From NCBI RefSeq assembly GCF_905147045.1, contig NC_065905.1, positions 124,001 through 188,000 on the forward strand: 64,000 bases of DNA, written 5' to 3'. The translations under genes were made by a program, and so were the position numbers. This DNA is from Nymphalis io. Taxonomy: Eukaryota; Arthropoda; Insecta; Lepidoptera; Nymphalidae. Under the pieces are notes generated by a model. That model was given only the letters and a program-made list of their open reading frames with translations. It ran no database searches and was not told where the DNA came from. Below, in pieces: positions 1-10,082 of the stretch. How positions within the stretch are numbered: position 1 is the first letter of the stretch; each line of letters opens with the position of its first letter.

Positions 1-616
1 ACAATTCCACGCAATACGAAGAAGGCCTTAAAACATATTTTTTCTACCGAAAAGAAACGGAAGGCACATTAAACGTGTAACATGCCTCCATAAATCCCGA
101 AAGAGGGGAGATAGGATACAATGTATAATATTAATAGTTGACAGCGACATTGTACGCAAAAGGGCCCTGAAAGCCTTTCACGACATACGACGTAAAAAAT
201 AGTTTGATTTGACGTTCGGGACAGTTGACAAGTTTTGACCGAGTCGTCTTTTTAATGATAAGATGCACGCTAATTTATGAGATTTAATATTCGTTATATA
301 ATGTTGATGACGTGCTTAGAGTATTTATTTAATATATGTTATCAAACGATATTGGGTCTATGCGACTTCATCTACTTTTAACTGATCTTAATGTCTGGCC
401 AAACAGTTTGTCATATATGTGCTCGTTACTCCGCTCGTTAGATTCTTCTATTCGAAAAAAAGAAATTTTTCGTTAAGCCAAAAAACAAAACTCGGCATAA
501 GAAAATGAAAATAAGTAAATAATATAAAAAAGGTAGATAATTATTATTATAATTAAGACTTTATGATTTCGGTAATACAATTAGTACATAATACAATGAA
601 ATATTTATATTTCCAC
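1..616. other. AT-rich DNA without recognised gene
   Basis: No convincing reading frame, RNA gene or repeat was recognised. The short open frames here lack codon structure or motifs. Confidence 0.6.
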
Positions 617-863
617 TGGTGGTAGGGCTTTGTGCAAGCTCGTCTGGGTAGGTACGACCCACTCATCAGATATTCTACCGCAAAACAGCAATACTTGATA
701 TTGTTGTGTTCCGGTTTGAAGGGTGAGTGAGCAAGTGTAATTACAGGCACAAGGGACATAAAATCTTAGTTCCCAAGCGCATTGGTGATGTAAGCGATGT
801 TGATCACTTACCATCAGGTGGCCCATATGCTCGTCCACCTTCCTATTCTATATAAAAAAAAAA
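617..863 (+). repeat. Family A dispersed repeat, short subfamily
   Basis: Polyadenylated dispersed repeat, sense strand plus. It begins TGGTGGTAGGGCTTTG and ends CCTATTCTAT plus an A-rich tail. Compared with longer copies (e.g. 43987-44226) it lacks about 8 bp after TTCCCAAG and about 39 bp before CACTTACCATCAGG. The copy at 63180-63418 lacks the same two pieces, so the two form a subfamily. Short open frames across it are repeat-derived and not genes. Confidence 0.85.
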
Positions 864-1073
864 TATATATGAAGTGAGAAAATTATGCGTTTCTATTGCA
901 ACAGTTAGCAATGCATGTTTGCAATACTCCAGAAACTAAATAAACAGACTTTGCAAAGGAAACGAGCAAATGAGATTGTACGTGGGCACTATGAGAAATA
1001 TTAGTCCAAAGCGCAGCAAGCAGGAAAATAACAAAGTAATACAAAATACTGCTGTTCGGCGGTAAATTTAGTG

Positions 1074-1088
1074 ATAGCTCGATGACCA
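1074..1088. repeat. Target-site duplication, left copy
   Basis: The 15-bp sequence ATAGCTCGATGACCA recurs exactly at 1813-1827 and brackets the R1-like LINE piece. A perfect duplication of this length is expected for target-primed insertion. Confidence 0.9.
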
Positions 1089-1812
1089 TTTTTTTTCTCG
1101 CTGGAAAAACACACTTATGTATTTCCCCCATTTGAGGTGGGGGGTATGTGGGACTCGTTGGCGCTGAAGGCGCCCAAATACCCACTAAAAAACCAGCGGT
1201 ACCCACTCCGTATTGTCGGGGGACGTCACGGGATCGCTTGCGCATACTACCGTGCCGCCCCGACGGTTGGCCCGCTCCTGCGGGCCTCCAAATCCTAGGG
1301 GATTCTCGGGGTACAGAGACCCCCTAGCCCCGGCGACACCCACGGCGGGACGAGAAGATGCGCACAGCGCCGACGTCTTCTCCCCGGTCTTCTTCGGCGA
1401 AGCGGGTCAGCGGAGGCACTCTCCTCGCGCTCCCGCTCCGCGGCATCCTTCTGCGACATGACTATTTTCGCAGAAGGAGACCATCTCCATCCAGCACCTT
1501 TCGCTACCAAGCCTGGCATTTATCGCGCTCGGCAGCGAAATGTCTCCGCCGATTAAAGTCGCCAGGGAAAGGTGCTGAGGCCCCCAAGCGGCACACTCCA
1601 TCAGAGTGTGGCATGCCGTGTTCGTAGGCGCGCCACACTCGTGGCAGGAGGGCGTTACCTCCCGCCTGACTATTTCGTGCAGGTACTTACCGAAGCACCC
1701 ATGTCCAGTAAGCACCTGAGTCAGTCTGAAGGTCAGTGTGCCGCCTTTTCTCGTTACCCAGCGACTCAAGTGGGGACGGATCGCCTCCACTGTCGCCAGG
1801 CCTGCTGATGGA
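1089..1812 (-). mobile_element. 5'-truncated R1-like LINE insertion
   Basis: A GC-rich block, unlike its surroundings, bracketed by a perfect 15-bp direct repeat. Read on the minus strand it holds the C-terminal end of an R1-type ORF2, a 3' UTR, and an 8-base A tail (plus-strand T run at 1089-1096) touching the left duplication. It is a textbook 5'-truncated LINE insertion of 724 bp. Related 3' sequence is found at 36772-36970 and, more diverged, at 35058-35240. Confidence 0.88.
1407..1790 (-). pseudogene. R1-like LINE ORF2, C-terminal piece
   Basis: C-terminal end of an R1-clade reverse transcriptase protein, which in intact elements copies the element RNA at a nicked target. Visible are the conserved segment FRLTQVLTGHGCFGKYL and the Cys-His cluster CHECGAPTNTACHTLMEC, matching the C-terminal CCHC zinc knuckle of R1-like LINEs. 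The frame runs upstream of its first Met to the truncation point near 1812. After the segment VSFCE near 1460 the usual continuation (MSQKDAAERERE) lies in another frame, implying a one-base indel. Catalytic RT and endonuclease domains are absent because of the 5' truncation, so it is non-functional. Clade assignment rests on remembered family motifs, not on an alignment. Confidence 0.8.
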
Positions 1813-1827
1813 ATAGCTCGATGACCA
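1813..1827. repeat. Target-site duplication, right copy
   Basis: Exact copy of the 15 bp at 1074-1088. It marks the truncated 5' end of the minus-strand LINE. Confidence 0.9.
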
Positions 1828-3427
1828 AGATGAGATGAGCTTTCTCAAAATACACGTTTTTATAAAGGTAAGTTACACTCAGACAAAAAACTCTCATATA
1901 CAAACATACACATACAAACGGCTGTTAATAAGAGAAAGAACGATGAGAGATACGTATCTTCATAAATATGATTGATAAAAACGGTACAAATGTCAAATAC
2001 TACGCGATATTAAAAAATATGTCTGAATTTTTAATATCAAATTTCTGGCTTCATTGTATTTAATTTTCAGGGCTTCGTACATTTGATGAAAAAACGTTTA
2101 TAGGACCACTCTGATATATGTTGACTAAGATAGTCATAATTTGCTACTTGTGTAAACTAGTTAATTAATACTTTTGGAGTACGAATAAGAAATTAAAATG
2201 CGCATCATGTGGCAATAATTATATTTAAGGAATTTCTATATTTTATTCAACTACAAATCGCATTGTTTAAACGATATAAGAAAAGTATACGACAATCAAG
2301 AATTCTGAAAGTAATAGTACGGACCCATTCCCCTCAAGTCCAACTCGAAATGAACCAGTTTTTTCATTAAAGCTTTTCTCTCTCAAGCTATTAACCAGTG
2401 AAAGGTCATTTGTGCGACCGAGACGGAAACAATCGCTGGTGACAGACTTTCCCGCTTCGACCATTTCCGAGCGCTGATTAATATTCATAGTGAATAAATG
2501 CAACTAACCGTAATTGACTCTATTTCGATAGCATAACATTAAAAATTTAGCTTAAAATTAAATTTGTTCTTTTCTCGCGACTCATCAAGATCGATTAAAG
2601 GTTATGAGCAACTGAACGAGAAAGTTTTCCAATTCAGACGTACACATGTAAGTTGTCGCCTCGCAAATATTTCAGAAAGAATTACTGGCTCTTCACCGTT
2701 ACCATTCATATCACAACAAACCAGTATATTAATTATAAGCGATATATCCATATTTTTCATTATCATTTAATCATTTTAAGTGCACAGCTGTGGCGTTACG
2801 TTTGGAATTATAGATTTATTTTATTTCACGTTCATATATACTTACAATATTAAATACGCGTTTATCGTCTGTGTATTATTTCGTTTTACTTTTTTATGAT
2901 TGATGTGTGTGTTTTTACTATATTTATTTGTTTATCTATGTTTAAGCAGCACCCAAACATATATATATATATAAGGAAAAAAAATATTAATATTTTGTTG
3001 GTATAAGTAAATAAATAAATTCCTCTTTACTCAATTGATTTGTTAGTTTTAAGAAATAAAAAATAGACAGTGCCGAGATCGTCCAGTAGCTAGAATAATA
3101 TGTTAGCATCTACTATTCTTTTTTTAATAAAACAAAACAAACACACACACATCACTGAGTATATTTATTTCATGAAAATTACATTATAAGATTATAAATT
3201 AACACAGTAAATATTATATTAATTATTAATAATATATTATTAGAGAAACAAATCAACTCACTCGGCTCTTTTAATTCGTTACCCTTACTTAAAATTTTAA
3301 TTTATTTGAGTACCCGTCTTGTTGATTTTCTTACGTTTTAATAAAATAGACAAAACAAAACCATATTTATGTACAATATACCTTTCTTAAAATTACATAG
3401 CTTACAAATAATTAAAGTAATGTCCTT
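1828..3427. other. AT-rich DNA; minor repeat traces
   Basis: No gene recognised. A short AT microsatellite lies at 2958-2973. The stretch 2895-2955 (GATGTGTGTGT followed by TTTAAGCAGCACCCAA) matches the reverse complement of part of 54400-54470, a minor dispersed repeat (family F). A weak tRNA-SINE-like head (GCCGAGATCGTCCAGTAG) lies near 3072. Confidence 0.5.
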
Positions 3428-3785
3428 CAGATCGAATTCGGCCACGGTGGCCAATATCAAGAGAGGTTAGAAAACTACGCAGGAGATATTATAGTGCACA
3501 AGTGTGTGCGCAAACACAAGTGCACTTTCTATTCCTTAACTCTCATAATTCGATGGGACGGCAATCCGACACAACCAGAAAGAGGTCAGGCGCAGGATCA
3601 ACGGCTTTACGTGCTTTCCGAGGCACAGCAGTGTACAAACTTTCAATTTCCACACTCCGGGCTGCTACTGAGAATTTTCTGACAGTAAAACCTAATAACT
3701 TTTTATTAGCCCGACCTGAGCATTGAACCCAAGACCCCCGCGTCTGCGGCCTTACATCAAGCCACTAGACCAACGAGACAGTCAG
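3428..3785 (-). mobile_element. tRNA-derived SINE (family B)
   Basis: On the minus strand this starts with a tRNA-like head at about 3785-3710: an A-box-like TGGTCTAGTGGCTTGATG and a B-box-like GGGTTCAATGC. A body follows that ends near GTTTTCTAACCTC. Body segments such as GTGTGCGCAAACACAAGTGC recur at 14485-14575, and a diverged copy lies at 45300-45540. This arrangement supports a pol III SINE. The open frames over it have no coding signal. Confidence 0.65.
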
Positions 3786-3828
3786 AGTAGCTAGAATATG
3801 TGTGTAGTATTGATGCGTTGTGGTTTAG

Positions 3829-3931
3829 GAGGCAGTGAGCCAGTGTACTACAGGCAACCATTGCAACAGGTGGTAACCATTTAACAACAATTGACCCACT
3901 TGCCAGTCTGCCTACCAATTTAAAAAAAATA
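3829..3931 (+). repeat. Degenerate family A fragment
   Basis: Contains GGCAGTGAGCCAGTGT...TACAGGCA and a CCACTTGCCAGTCTGCCTAC...TTTAAAAAAAAT end, corresponding to the middle and 3' end of family A with deletions. Confidence 0.55.
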
Positions 3932-5084
3932 AAAAACGATATTCTTTACGAGGTATAAGTGAAAAAATGTGACGCCTATCTAATTTTTTCTATCTCTTTA
4001 CTTCCAAATTCAGATATTTATGTGACTACCTATTATTAAAAAAATAACTCCTTTTAGGCTAAATAAGATGGTGATCATCCATAGAACTACATAGTTGCGT
4101 GGCAGGACCCTAAATGCGCAGCGTAAAGCTCGGTAGCTTATTTATATATATTTATTCTCGGTTCATCTTGTATTCTAACTGAATACACAAATTGTGTATG
4201 TGATAAAGTGCTTAGATTTTGGTCAAAATTTAAATGTAAATAAATCATCATATTTATTAACTCGTATAAATACGAATAGGGGTCCTCATAATCCATCTCA
4301 GTTTAAAACAAATAAAGTAACTTAATATAAAATCCCTCCTTGTTAGAAATGAAAAAAAAACTTAAACATTAAATTTAGAACGTCGAAATAATTCAAATAC
4401 AGATTGCCCTTTCGCCAGGAGTCGGTAACGTAAGTCGAGTCGTTTAATTTTATGGTCGTTATTTTCGACTTTATGAGCCTCAGAAAATATACTGACGAAA
4501 TTAAAGTGTTCATTAGGCTCGCGTAGTATTGCAGGTATTAAAAATAATTGTATAAGTTATATATTTTCTTATAACGTTATTACTATATAATACATGCGTT
4601 GTTTATGTTCAATGGGAATATATATGTAAATATTATATTTTTTTAACGTTTTTCAGCCATCGTGAACGTTTGTTAAGCATAAAAGTCGACTGGCCATGAA
4701 GTAGAATGCCTACATGACTGTAAGTCCGCCTTTTGTATCAACGGATTGCTCGTGGTCAGTAAAGTTTATCGTGGTCAATAAATATTACGACTTAAAAAGA
4801 ATGTTTGTTCACAGTTCTGCTAGAAGATTGTAAATACAAGTGTATTTACAATGTGTACTTTAATAATTAATACAATAAAATATTGAGAGAATAAAAACAA
4901 AATACCAAAAAAGTTAAACGGTTAGGTAAAATTTAAAAATAAATATTTCCCTAAAATTTGTGAAAACAGACAAGTTCGGTGTCGTATCATCAAATTTATT
5001 AAAAACAAAACAGCCTAAGTAACAAACATGTATTATGTCTGTTACTTAGGTATATTATTTTGTCAGTTTTTAATTACTCAGTTC
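3932..5084. other. AT-rich DNA with two small inverted repeats
   Basis: No gene recognised. A 26-bp near-palindrome lies at 4827-4852 (ATTGTAAATAC pairs with GTATTTACAAT). A 15-bp hairpin stem with one mismatch lies at 5014-5050 (CCTAAGTAACAAACA against TGTCTGTTACTTAGG). Confidence 0.5.
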
Positions 5085-5400
5085 ATGGACGGTGCCGCGG
5101 TACAAAAATTCGTTGGCCGCGCGCGTCTTAACGACCTAGCAACGAACTATTAAGAGTTAGTTCCAAGTCTGATATCGACCGGAATCTTTGAGGTTAACAA
5201 TTTAAACAAGGTTAAAGTTAGGGGTGTCGGGGTGCAGGTCAGTCGCCTTCTCGTGGTGCATGCGTGCTGCTGGACATTGTTGGTATTATATTTCGAAGCA
5301 CGGCCATGGCGGACGTCTAACGCGATAGTAGTGTCATCCGTGTTGTTCTGATACTTCTCTGATTAGCAGACAGACAGACAAACATGTCGATCGTGCAATC
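5085..5400 (+). promoter_or_regulatory. GC-rich island, possible promoter / 5' exon
   Basis: A GC- and CpG-richer stretch in AT-rich surroundings that does not match any repeat found here. It contains an arthropod-type initiator TCAGT at 5239-5243, followed about 31 bases later by GGACA, which resembles a downstream promoter element but is a few bases off the usual spacing. A well-placed ATG follows in CCATGGCGGACGTC near 5305 and is closed by a stop after four codons. This could be a 5' UTR exon and promoter, or an unrecognised old repeat. The strand is inferred only from the initiator. Confidence 0.25.
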
Positions 5401-6502
5401 GAAGTTTCTTTTGTCTCTGTTAAAACGAACTCTGAAGAAAGTTCGTAATATTTTTGTTTTTATAGGAAGACCTTTGTTAAACTATTAATAGCCTTGCAGT
5501 TCTGTACTTCAGAATGAGAGCCATAAACTTGTAGGACGACTTTGTAATCTTTAATATCATTTTCGTTATGAACGGAAAATAACATTTATGTTAAAAAAAA
5601 TTAGAAAACTTAACACCAAACCAAAAAAAAAATGCGCTCTAAAAATATAGATATAGGAAAATATTCTATATAAATTCTTATCTCCCACATATTCATATAT
5701 GTACCATATTATAAGCCTGTATATTACAAAACCATATTATATACAGAACTATGCTTTTTTAACATGCATTTTTCTAGCCAGGTTTATTCTTAGTCTAAGT
5801 AAGAAACGGAAAATGTGATATGACTCCAAAAATATCTGTACACTGAATATTTCGTGACCGAACTTCATCCTTCTAATATTGATGTGATTATTAAGTAAAA
5901 TTACAAAATTAGCAACTACTCGTACATTTATAGTCTTTACTTAAATATCACAACACTTGTCGAATTACCAAAACAAATTAATTTCCCAAGGTTTTCAGAA
6001 TAAATTAAATCTTTTATGTAAAGGATATTTCATCGTGGCAAATCAGGGCGGGCTTATACGCAGGTGCCTTCGTTTCTGGCAAATCTCTTCATATTAATTA
6101 TGATCTGACCGACTTTAAGAGCTTGAGTAACATTTTTATTATTCTACCAAAAAAAGTACGCTTACTTTAAATAAGAAATGAGCTAATTGTTTAAGCTAAG
6201 TCACGTGTCATTTGAATTGTGACTTAATAATTTTATCATTTCTTTGCTCCAATTTTACTACAACCACATTGTACTGAATCCGTCATCCGATGTCTACCCG
6301 AATTTTGTATTTAATAAGGACGGTTTATATCGTAAGCTTGGTGCTAGAGGCAATTGTTATTTTCTTGAGTTACTTCATGCGTATTTTTGACAATTACTAT
6401 AACTCCGTCGCAACAATTTGTATGACTTAGTTGAAGAGTGAAAAACGTCAATTATTTTTCCATTGGTAAAAAATTGTTTGTATTATTTATAAGTAAGCGG
6501 GC
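5401..6502. other. AT-rich DNA without recognised gene
   Basis: No coding, RNA or repeat signal stood out. Confidence 0.55.
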
Positions 6503-6655
6503 CAGTAAATGAGTCATCTGATGGTATGTGATCACTACCGCCCTATAAATCAATATTAATAGACATCGGGCATTGTAAGAAATACTAACCATCAACATCA
6601 AGCATCACCAAACTTGGGAATTAAGATTTTATGCCCCTTGTGCCTACAATTAAAC
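6503..6655 (-). repeat. Degenerate family A fragment
   Basis: Contains diverged forms of the antisense family A order: GAGTCATCTGATGGTA, GACATCGGGCATTGTAAGAAAT, ACTTGGGAATTAAGATTTTA, CCTTGTGCCTACAATTA. Confidence 0.65.
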
Positions 6656-7800
6656 AATATATTTATAAGTTTCATATAATGTTTCAATATTAACTTGTTG
6701 CAACGCGCAAACTTCCTCATATTCATTTCAAGTAACATCAGAAATAATTCAGAAATAGCGATTCGTTTCAACTCACCCATCTACCCCTTTTTTATTTAGA
6801 CCATCGTTAATTTTGCCATAATCAACAACACCCCCAGCTAATCCGTGCCCCAATTTCGTATTCGTCGAGCGCATGCAGCATTTATCGTCACCATCTTTCT
6901 TCCCTCAGTTATCCGATTCCAATACGCTTTATCCAATTTCCAAAATAAAAAAGCCAATAACACTTCAGCACTTCTACGTCAGTATTGTTTCGTCCCACGT
7001 ATCGTTGCGGCGCAAAATGTTTTTTCGATGTGTTATCTGGATTTGTTTTATGTTGACTTAAATGATATAGAGGGATTGGTTTATTTAGCTGATCATATTT
7101 TTTTCCTGTTCCATTCGGATTAATTTGGTATCGAGAATTTGATTGCTTTTTTCTTGTTTACAAATAAAATTGTAAGGTTTTTACGATAAAATTACGAATA
7201 TCAATTATGTGTTGCGCTTTCCATTGGTTAATTGATATTAACAAAATTCATTTTATCGGGTTTAATAAAAGAAACCGTAATACACTTTCTTAATTTTCAA
7301 GGTATTTACTACTTGGTGTCAATTGCTTGATGTACTAATTAGGTTAAGCTATATTTATTGATTGCTTTCAATATAGGATCAACAGTTAGCAATTGTGTAG
7401 CGCTAATATTTGTTCCAAAGTAAGCCAGGGTCAATGTGAATATTTGGTTTAAGCCAAAGCTTGTTTATCGAGACCGTTATAAACTCAAACATCAATTTTC
7501 TAACTTACAATGTCACGTCTCATTATATATTAGTGACTTCACGCGTTTAAAAGAAATTATTTACTATAAATGTGCTAAAAATGATAAAAGATATGTTTTG
7601 TAAAATATTTCTTAATTATTGTTGGATGGAAGCTCAAACCATGCAATGATATAATCATTTTTTTTAATAATATTTACGATTAATTGTTGCTTACATCGTT
7701 GTCGGGTTAAGAATAACTAAGAGATATTAAAAACATGATATACAATGATAATAAGAAGGTTAGTAATACAAATTGATAAAAAAACAAAAATTAACAATAC
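6656..7800. other. AT-rich DNA without recognised gene
   Basis: Open frames of 62-92 codons near 6845-7123 have no recognisable domain and overlap each other in different frames, so they are treated as chance. Confidence 0.5.
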
Positions 7801-8437
7801 AGGGAGGATCCGTGGTGGACCTATCGTTCGCCACCCCTGTCGCAGCACGCAGAGTAAGGAACTGGAGGGTAGAGGAGGAGGTGGAGACTCAGTTGGACCA
7901 TAGATACATTCGATTTGACATCTCCAACTCCTGCAGGCCAGCGGGACCTCTGAGGGTGCCAACCACGCTCCCGAGGTGGTCCCTTGGCCAGTTAAATCGT
8001 GAGTTGGTCAAGGATGGTAGCCACCATGTGCCATGAGGCTGTGCAGCGGTGGGGTTCCTGCGGGAAGGAGGGAGGGCGCGAAAAAAGAGGGCATCGAACA
8101 GATGGATCTTCTGGTAGACCTGAATAGGAACCCGTGGGGGCGCCTGTATCGTGGTGTACGAGGGCAGTTCCACTCACACGGCGCTCCTTTTACGGAAACG
8201 CTACCGCCGGATCTCCTCCTGCGCCTGGTTGGGGAACTATTTCCTAACCCAAGCGAGCACGTCCTACCAAGTACGGCCCCTCGCTCCATGACAGATGATA
8301 ATATACATACTCCTCCACTACATATCACGGAGCGAGAGATGGCGATGGCCCTTGATCGACTGAGGGCCAAAACCACATATAAGAAAGCAAGAACTCAAGT
8401 CTTGTCGAACCTCGTCTCGCAAGTATATTTTGGATAA
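7801..8437 (+). pseudogene. R1-like LINE ORF2 fragment (endonuclease end to RT start)
   Basis: Two in-order pieces of an R1-clade ORF2. The first (about 7801-7925) encodes the end of the APE-type endonuclease: a VVDLSFATPVAARRV segment, then the catalytic-type TQLDHRYIRFDIS containing the D-H pair that closes APE domains. The second, in another frame (about 8090-8385), encodes the region ahead of the RT: LNRNPWGRLYRGVRG, then the TETLPPDLLLRLVGELFP block and a MAMALDRLRAKTT segment that normally leads into the RT palm. The segment linking the two is shortened and frameshifted, and the RT core is missing. It is a dead fragment whose GC content contrasts with the flanks. Confidence 0.72.
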
Positions 8438-8596
8438 TAATATACCCGTACCCAAAATACCCAAAATATACCCATATTGAATTGAGGTTGCTGTCCATTA
8501 TATTAAATTTGTAAAAACAAATTTGACTATTTTGACCTAGGCGCAGACAAAAAATAAGTACATTAAAAATAAAGGAACACTTTGTAGCTTTATTCA

Positions 8597-8815
8597 CCAC
8601 GCTGCTCCGATGCGAGTTGGTGGATACATTTGATCGATTTGTATCAGCCACATGCAGTTTTCCTCATGATTTTTTCCTTCTCCACTAAGCACGAGATGAA
8701 TTATAAGAACAAATTATGTCAATGAATATTCAGTGGTTCTTCCCCAGTTTTGAACTCGGAACGATCGGATAATATTTAGGTCTTCTAACCAAAGAACCGT
8801 CACGACTAATAAGTC
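8597..8815 (-). mobile_element. tRNA-derived SINE (family C), 3'-truncated
   Basis: Antisense copy of the family seen complete at 14114-14413 and 50652-50965. It shows CACGCTGCTCCGATGCG, a diverged CCACATGCAG...TTTTCCTC, AAGCACGAGATGAATTATAA, ATTCAGTGGTTCTTCCCC and a decayed tRNA-like head ending near TTCTAACCAAAGAACCGT. The tail segment is missing. Confidence 0.75.
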
Positions 8816-10007
8816 TTACAAAAATTAGTAAAAATTTAAATTTTTATCTTTTCCGATATTAGAAATGAAACATTTCAGTCACGCTCTTTTTTACAATCCG
8901 GTCAAATGCAATATGGTATACAAAATTCAATTCCAGTATATGGATTAAATAAAAGCTTGGTGTTTTTGTAACGTATTTTTTTCTTAGTTACCTTTTGTTT
9001 ATTTAATGTATAAAATCTAATTTCTTTAAAATAAATTAAAATTTGTTGAACGAGTATAATTAGGTTTTACTACACGATATATTTTTTTGTTTTTAATTAT
9101 ATAACCCTGTACGCAAGCAGATATCCCGTGCTAATATACCCACAGCACGTATGAGACATTATTGATACCTATATATGTATACGTATACGTTTGTCTCTAA
9201 TGCGATCGATGAATTTTTCCTTCGACTACTTTCTCATTATAATCTTTATTTAAAAAAATACGTACAAATCGAGAAATCAGTGTATTTTAATAAACGCGTT
9301 TCAAAAAGTGAAGAAGTTGTCTATTCGTTATTACCTGGATTTTATAGCCAACAATACATGGTGACCCTGATTGTAGCTAGGATTAGTACAATTAATTAAA
9401 TCAGATGTAAAATATTCAAAAAATTTAATAAAATCCCAAATAAAATTTATGCCAAAAAAATGCGACTGATAGCAATTTGGGAAGCATTGAAAATATAGTG
9501 CGCCATCTCTGTATTCAAAATATAACTGAGTATTTTTTGGTCAAGTTGTCAGTTTTTATGATATACATGAAGTTTACAGCGTATACAAAAAAAAAAAAAA
9601 AACATACAAAAATGACACGGAGGTAAGTTAACCGAGATATCGTACGCTCTACTGGAGACTCGGCTTAACATGAGATCTCAGTACTTTTTCCGGTGAAAGG
9701 ACTGCGTTGCGATACTTGCAATTTTTACAATTTACGCTTTTAATGGAATATATTATACAAAATTCAGTATCGGCGTAACGATTACAATTTAATCTGAGCC
9801 GACTACCATCTATAAATATCGAGAACAGACAACGCCGGTCCCGGACCCACGTCATATTCTGCGAACTCAGCAAAATCCCGGATTACGAAGGATATCTTAT
9901 TTAATTTGGATCTTGTCACAGGATTTTCGCACTTGCGTCAATGGCGTAACTATTAGTATTTTATGCAAGACTATTACGGATGTAACTAAGAATTAGCAGG
10001 TCGCAGC
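8816..10007. other. AT-rich DNA without recognised gene
   Basis: Only an A run near 9588-9604 stands out. The minus-strand open frame at 9649-9873 has several Cys residues but no recognised domain. Confidence 0.5.
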
Positions 10008-10082
10008 TAATTAAGTTAACCCGTGTGTCGCCGTTCTCAACCCTCCATCTCGCTATCTAGGGATCAAGAGACCGCAAGCTTT
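10008..10082 (-). repeat. Family E repeat (pairs with 33014-33091)
   Basis: Its reverse complement begins AAGCTTGCGGTCTCTT, contains an AGATAG-type core and ends CACGGGTTAACTTAATTA. The same order of blocks occurs on the plus strand at 33014-33091. By eye the similarity is roughly 70 percent. Confidence 0.6.

Noticed and set aside
605..838. Open frames over family A copies (605-838 minus, 41667-41894, 55136-55318, 63167-63385 minus and similar), giving near-identical proteins.
   Set aside because: The similarity comes from the repeat. Frames are on either strand, shift between copies and lack selection signs.
1213..1627. Several long GC-rich open frames on both strands in 1213-1808.
   Set aside because: Only the minus-strand frame shows LINE motifs. 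The others are shadows caused by high GC content.
8423..8471. Inverted repeat GTATATTTTGG / CCAAAATATAC after the R1-like fragment, as a possible transposon end.
   Set aside because: Arms are only 11 bp and AT-rich, no matching partner lies on the other side, and no duplication was found.
9649..9873. Minus-strand 74-codon frame with a Cys-rich segment (CNRYADTEFC...CKNCK).
   Set aside because: Cys spacing fits no known zinc motif, and there is no neighbour or second copy to support it.
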